From Sphingosinicella microcystinivorans (GTDB lineage: Bacteria; Pseudomonadota; Alphaproteobacteria; Sphingomonadales; Sphingomonadaceae): a stretch of 64,000 nucleotides of DNA. Shown here piece by piece: positions 60,797 through 64,000 of the stretch. Below the pieces are notes generated by a model. That model had not been told where the DNA came from and did no database searches. It saw nothing but the letters and a program-made list of their open reading frames with translations. Position numbers and translations under genes: made by a program. Within the stretch, counting starts at the first letter, position 1; every line of letters starts with the position of its first letter. Location of the stretch: positions 2,371,501 through 2,435,500 of the forward strand of contig NZ_CP116005.1 of NCBI RefSeq assembly GCF_027941835.1, given 5' to 3'.

Positions 60797-61613
60797 ACCG
60801 GAACTCGAACTCTTTGACGTAGCGGTCCAAATGCTTGGCGCTCACGGCGGTATGCGTGCCCTGAATGCTGCATTTCAGGTGCCGCCAGAACGCTTCGATG
60901 CTGTTCACCGTCGCGCCCTGAAAGCCGACATACTCCCCAGCGCCGTGGTTCACCGTCTTGTGGACGTAGCCCATCGTGTGCAGGCCCATGTAGCTGTTCA
61001 GCTCGTCGGTGTGCAGTTCGCCGCCCGGCTTCACGTTCTCGGTGACGAACGGCTGTAGCGTCGCGCGGCGCTGGTTCGGAACGACCTTGGCGATCAGGTC
61101 GCCGTTGCGCTCCAAAGCGCCGACAACAACGGTTTTGCCCGCCGCGCCCCGCATGTGCTTGCCGCGCTTCACGCCGCCTACCAGTGTCTCGTCTACCTCA
61201 ACCGCCGTGCCCTCGCCGCCAATCGGCTCCTCGCCGTCCACAGCAGCCATGTGCTTGCGGATTTCATGGCCGATCCGCCACGCTGTTTTGTACGTCACGC
61301 CAAGCTGGCGCTGGAGTTCCTTGGCCGAAACGCCGTGCCGCGTCGTCGTGAACAGGTGCATGGCATAGAACCAAAGCTGAAGCGGCGTGCGGGTCTGCTC
61401 GAACGGCGTGCCAACGGTCGGGTGCAGATGGTCGCCGCAGCCGCCGCAGGAATAGGCGCGTTCGGCCTTGATCCGATACCAGCGGCCAACGGTGCCGCAC
61501 TTGGGGCACTCGTGCGCATCGCCGAAGCGGACGTTGAACAGGTGCTGTAAGCAAGTCTCGTCGTCAGGAAACTGCTTGAAGAACTGGCGGGTGGTGAGCG
61601 GCTTCGTGTTCAT
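60726..61613 (-). CDS. IS1595-family transposase
   Basis: 295 residues. An N-terminal zinc ribbon (ECPKCGTVG ... YSCGGCG, about 35-60) precedes the ISXO2-like DDE domain with AVEVDETLVGG, ELHTDELNSY and VNSIEAFWRHLK as the catalytic positions. Full length and intact. The start ATG at 61613 lies 25 bases from the right terminal repeat, so transcription probably begins inside the repeat region. Confidence 0.93.
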   Translation of the reverse strand: MNTKPLTTRQFFKQFPDDETCLQHLFNVRFGDAHECPKCGTVGRWYRIKAERAYSCGGCGDHLHPTVGTPFEQTRTPLQLWFYAMHLFTTTRHGVSAKELQRQLGVTYKTAWRIGHEIRKHMAAVDGEEPIGGEGTAVEVDETLVGGVKRGKHMRGAAGKTVVVGALERNGDLIAKVVPNQRRATLQPFVTENVKPGGELHTDELNSYMGLHTMGYVHKTVNHGAGEYVGFQGATVNSIEAFWRHLKCSIQGTHTAVSAKHLDRYVKEFEFRFNRRTRPASMFAELISEFPQGDE

Positions 61614-61669
61614 GAAACCTATATAGCGAAATCATGTTCCGTATGCAAGGGGGATAGACGCCCATATTA

Positions 61670-62008
61670 CATCATTGCGGGTGGTCTGTGCAGATGACAC
61701 CAGCAACCAGAGACGGAGGCGCAGACTTTGTTGCTGAAAAGGGGCGGCATCGTCTGGTAGCGCAATGCAAGCGTTACGCCCAGCCTGTCGGGAACAAAGC
61801 CGTTCAGGAAGTCCATTCAGCAGTTCGCCTGTACCACGGCACCATAGCGTGTGTAATTGCGCCAATGGGTTTCACTTCACAGGCTCGACGCGAAGCTCAT
61901 GGCTTATCTGTCACGCTTCTACATCATTCAGCGTTAAAGGCATTCGCTGAAAAATTCGATGCACACACATCTGAAAATCGTTCAATCATTAAAATAATTA
62001 ATTCGTAA
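61670..62008 (+). pseudogene. Mrr-like restriction endonuclease, catalytic C-terminal part
   Basis: This half contains the PD-(D/E)xK nuclease core of type IV/Mrr enzymes: GWSVQMTPATRDGGADFVAE (catalytic Asp) and LVAQCKRYAQPVGNKAVQEV (Q-x-K), then VIAPMGFTSQARREA. It follows the right copy of CATATTAC. Removing the IS1595 element and one TSD copy rejoins ADIL with this part, except that a GGGG run (61678-61681) puts it one base out of frame; three G would give HHCGWSVQMT. So the gene carries at least three lesions. Confidence 0.85.
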
Positions 62009-62107
62009 TAAATATAATTAAAAATACACTACTGCGATTTTAATGAAAAATTCTGATTTTCATTTCATATTATAATTGAATTTATACGTTGAATTGGATC
62101 ATATTCT

Positions 62108-62689
62108 ATGAAATTGATTGTGATAATGGGTCTTTCGGCTGGACTTTCCTTTTCAGCAATGGCTGCTGACAAGCCCTCGGCCGAAGCGATACAGCCGATA
62201 ATCGTGGCCCAGCCGGAGCAGAAACTTCCGAGCAATCAGGTTTATCTGCCAGCGAATACGGAGATATTTCTTAGCCTTAACGAGGCACTCAGCACAAAGC
62301 AGAGCAAGGAAGGCCAAGCCTTTTCCTTAACCGTCACCCATAACGTCATGCTAAATGGCTATGTCGTTATCCCAAAAGGCTCACGTGCCGTAGGTGAGGT
62401 AACGTGGATTACCGGAAAGGGCATGTTCGGCAAGTCCGGCAAGATGGAAATTGAAATCCGGTACGTGGACTTCGCTGGTACGAGGGTGCCTGTAGAGGGC
62501 AAGTTCCGTCAGGAAGGCAATGGGAACACAGTTGCAACGGTCGGTGCGGTCGTTGTGGTGCCGGTCGCTGGCTTCTTTGTGACCGGGAGAAGTGGAGAAA
62601 TACCGAGGGGCCGTGAACTGGGCGTGTTCACCAAAGACCCGATACCGGTGCTTCTCCCAAGCGCCTACCAGCCTACCGCTCTAAGGTAA
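62108..62689 (+). CDS. Exported protein of unknown function
   Basis: 193 residues with a signal peptide (MKLIVIMGLSAGLSFSAMAA). The mature domain is beta-rich: LPANTEIFLSLNEALSTKQS, VMLNGYVVIPKGSRAVGEVT, KMEIEIRYVDFAGTRVPVEG, then a glycine/valine hydrophobic stretch (VGAVVVVPVAGFFVTG). Similar short beta proteins occur in Acidobacteria and sphingomonads without known function. It is closer to 50% GC than the host genes and follows an AT-rich spacer (62009-62107), so it belongs to the accessory segment. A strong terminator follows. Confidence 0.7.
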   Translation: MKLIVIMGLSAGLSFSAMAADKPSAEAIQPIIVAQPEQKLPSNQVYLPANTEIFLSLNEALSTKQSKEGQAFSLTVTHNVMLNGYVVIPKGSRAVGEVTWITGKGMFGKSGKMEIEIRYVDFAGTRVPVEGKFRQEGNGNTVATVGAVVVVPVAGFFVTGRSGEIPRGRELGVFTKDPIPVLLPSAYQPTALR

Positions 62690-62732
62690 TAGCAACGTTC
62701 AATCCGCTCGCGGGCGGGCGAACGAGTCTAGG

Positions 62733-62763
62733 AAGCGTCTCGTCGCCGACGAGGCGCTTTCTT
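62733..62763 (+). terminator. Rho-independent terminator after the exported protein gene
   Basis: AAGCGTCTCGTCG (62733-62745) pairs with CGACGAGGCGCTT (62747-62759), with one wobble pair, and is followed by TCTT. It isolates the accessory segment from luxI. A second inverted repeat, TTGTGTTG (62762-62769) with CAACACAA (62796-62803), lies just after it. Confidence 0.7.
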
Positions 62764-62864
62764 GTGTTGTACGCCGCATCGGTGTCACCTTTTTGCAACA
62801 CAATGTGACCTTAACCCGGCGCTTGTGGTCACTCTTCGCTTTATTTTCCCTTATCCCTATACCC

Positions 62865-62880
62865 CCCGGTAGTTACCGGG
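62865..62880 (+). promoter_or_regulatory. Palindrome upstream of luxI (candidate lux-box-like operator)
   Basis: CCCGGTAGTTACCGGG has perfect 7-base arms around GT and ends 80 bases before the luxI ATG. It is the strongest dyad in the luxI upstream region and of a size suited to a LuxR-type dimer. Binding by the LuxR at 50.8 kb is a prediction. Confidence 0.45.
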
Positions 62881-62960
62881 ATAGTAACCATGGATATTTC
62901 TGAGTTAAGACGGAAATACTGCTGGTGCGCTGTACGGCGCGGTGTTTCGTGAGGGGGGCT

Positions 62961-63584
62961 ATGATCAGGTTCGTAACGGCGAAGAACAGGTCGCAACATC
63001 GCGCGCTCCTCGATCAGATGCACCGCGACAGGAAGCGCGTGTTCGTGGACTGGCTGAAATGGGACGTGCCCGTGGTCGGCGACATGGAGATCGACCAGTA
63101 CGACACCGACGACGCCATCTACATCATCGACGTGGATGATGCCGGCGATCACGTCGCCTCCATCCGCCTCCTGCCCTGTTCGGTGCCGACGCTGATGGCG
63201 GAGCATTTCTCCGACATGGTGCAGAGCCCGGTTCCGGCGGACGACACCGCGTGGGAGATGACGCGCCTGTGCGCCAATCCGAACGTCAAGGACAAGCTCG
63301 CGCAGTGGACGGGCCGCAAGAACATCACCGTCGCCGCCATCGAGTTCGCGCTGATGCGGGGCATCGGGCAGCTCATCTTCGTGACGCATTCGAGCTGGGT
63401 GCCCACGATCCTGTCGGTGGGCTGGGACATCGAGCTGCTCGGCCTGCCGCGCAAGGACGGCAATGAATCGATCGCCGCGATGCGGATCAACGTCACGCCT
63501 GAAACACTGGCGCTGATCCGCCGCAACTGGGGGGTGAAGGAATCGCTGCTTCCGGCCGAAGAGGCGCTTTCAGCGGTTGCCTGA
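62961..63584 (+). CDS. luxI: Acyl-homoserine-lactone synthase (LuxI family)
   Basis: 207 residues. All invariant LuxI residues are present: Arg in RDRKRVFVDWL, the acidic set in MEIDQYDTDDAIY, Arg in ASIRLLP, and Glu/Arg in WEMTRLC. The C-terminal acyl pocket includes AAIEFALMRGIGQLIFVTH. It makes an acyl-homoserine lactone from SAM and acyl-ACP. The ATG at 62961 has a GAGGGGGG binding site. The likely receptor gene lies 11 kb upstream, across the mobile cluster. The candidate operator is 80 bases upstream. Confidence 0.95.
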   Translation: MIRFVTAKNRSQHRALLDQMHRDRKRVFVDWLKWDVPVVGDMEIDQYDTDDAIYIIDVDDAGDHVASIRLLPCSVPTLMAEHFSDMVQSPVPADDTAWEMTRLCANPNVKDKLAQWTGRKNITVAAIEFALMRGIGQLIFVTHSSWVPTILSVGWDIELLGLPRKDGNESIAAMRINVTPETLALIRRNWGVKESLLPAEEALSAVA

Positions 63585-63681
63585 GGAGGCATCGTCCCGA
63601 AAGGGGCGGTGAGTTCGAAACATGCTGGACACGACGGTCGCGGATTCGCGGCGCGATGCCGCGCGCGCCTTTGAGCACCGT

Positions 63682-63775
63682 GCGGAAAAGTGGGAACCGG
63701 TTTTCCGCAAGAACGATGCGGCCACAAGGCGCTGGAGCAGGCTGCGCAATTCCGGAATCACGCAGCCTGCTCCAG
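63682..63775. repeat. Palindromic intergenic repeat (RIME-like)
   Basis: Two nested hairpins: GCGGAAAA (63682-63689) with TTTTCCGC (63701-63708), then perfect 15-base arms CTGGAGCAGGCTGCG (63732-63746) and CGCAGCCTGCTCCAG (63761-63775) whose loop contains ATTCCGGAAT. The first resembles the GGAAAAGTGGGAACCGGTTT intergenic repeats common in alphaproteobacteria. It fills the gap after luxI. Confidence 0.65.
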
Positions 63776-63796
63776 AGATGCCGATCGGCGAACCGG

Positions 63797-64000
63797 ATGT
63801 GCTGTAAGTGCCGGTCGTGCGCCGCGTTCACGCTGGCCGGGCGGGTCAGCGAGGCGAAGGCGCTGCTCGATGCGATCAATGTCGGCGGGTTGCTCGATCC
63901 GGGGCAGGGGGAGGATGCGCGGGTCGCGGGCCGGGCGCTGCTGGAGGTGGTGCTGAAGCGCCTCGCGGACGGCGTCGACGATGCGCGCCGGCTGCCCGCG
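63797..64000 (+). CDS. Unidentified gene running off the window end
   Basis: From the ATG at 63797 an open frame of 68 codons reaches the last base with no stop. It begins with a cysteine cluster (MCCKCRSCAAFTLAGRVSEA), then helical AKALLDAINVGGLLDPGQG. Codon use is host-like (GC-rich third positions). No family recognised. The true start could be later, since the first codons border the repeat. Confidence 0.5.
   Translation, partial: MCCKCRSCAAFTLAGRVSEAKALLDAINVGGLLDPGQGEDARVAGRALLEVVLKRLADGVDDARRLPA

Larger units (their letters stand above)
59339..61661. mobile_element. IS1595-family element with passenger ORFs, 2323 bp
   Basis: Terminal inverted repeats of 24 bases (59339-59362 and 61638-61661) begin GGCGTCTATCCCC and end GCATACGG, with 22 of 24 matching. 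The element is flanked by the exact 8-bp direct repeat CATATTAC (59331-59338 and 61662-61669), the duplication length known for IS1595. It encodes one transposase (minus strand) plus three other ORFs, and is inserted in the Mrr-like gene. The perfect duplication implies recent insertion. Confidence 0.93.

Noticed and set aside
54697-62100. A single composite transposon or integrated island bounded by matching ends
   Set aside because: The three elements belong to different families with unrelated ends and no shared outer duplication; successive independent insertions explain the layout better.
62890-62952. 20-codon ORF (MDISELRRKYCWCAVRRGVS) just before luxI as a leader peptide
   Set aside because: No ribosome binding site and no attenuator pairing partner; chance occurrence in the leader is likely.
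63622-63807. 61-codon ORF spanning the palindromic repeat
   Set aside because: Most of its sequence is the repeat itself, so coding is not supported.

Overview
The window is high-GC, gene-dense chromosomal DNA from an alphaproteobacterium, most likely a sphingomonad (order Sphingomonadales). The evidence is a CcrM-type GANTC methyltransferase whose promoter carries a perfect CtrA box, a Cys-poor alphaproteobacterial DksA, several TonB-dependent receptors, a lone FliL-FliM flagellar pair and a LuxI/LuxR quorum-sensing pair. The order-level call is inference from gene content and protein style; no 16S rRNA gene or tRNA is present.

Layout. 1-10.9 kb: PfpI/GlxA pair, GH84-like glycosidase, chromate transporter, methylmalonyl-CoA mutase, beta-helix surface protein, phosphatidyltransferase, small phosphatase, sterol-desaturase-like enzyme and ArfB ribosome rescue factor. 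11-15.4 kb (minus strand): amtB-glnK behind a sigma-54 promoter, then an operon of a zinc-finger protein, TldD, a PNPOx-like flavoprotein and DUF2007. 15.4-19.4 kb: dksA, fliL, fliM and a repeat-helix exported protein. 19.4-34.5 kb: cysQ/GntR, nitroreductase, TonB receptor, a peptide-import operon (POT transporter plus two amidohydrolase-fold proteins), NnrU, SDR, AKR, AGCS symporter and glmM-thiD-rnhB. 34.5-53.7 kb: ccrM, folP, thiolase, oligopeptide-binding lipoprotein, cysteine synthase, ftsE-ftsX-ydcF-plsC-DUF2125, hisC-tyrA, GMC oxidoreductase, tadA, two LuxR regulators and an alpha/beta hydrolase.

53.7-62.7 kb is a mobile-element scar. An IS3-family element cuts a TonB receptor. Next come a 298-bp remnant with two broken ORFs and an IS21-family element. 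The IS21 element has removed the 5' end of an Mrr-like restriction endonuclease gene, which is also split by a 2.3-kb IS1595-family element carrying cargo ORFs. The 8-bp target duplication CATATTAC is intact on both sides of that element. DNA here is more AT-rich than the rest. Host-like DNA resumes with luxI at about 62.9 kb, followed by a palindromic intergenic repeat and a gene that runs off the window end.

How it fits together: many genes overlap by 1-4 bases as ATGA or GTGA junctions, so co-translation is likely within scpA-independent blocks such as POT-amidohydrolases, glmM-thiD-rnhB, ftsEX-ydcF-plsC and hisC-tyrA. Regulation visible in sequence includes a sigma-54 promoter at glnK, a CtrA box with an embedded GANTC site at ccrM, two apparently leaderless regulator genes (glxA-like and GntR), and palindromes upstream of luxR and luxI.
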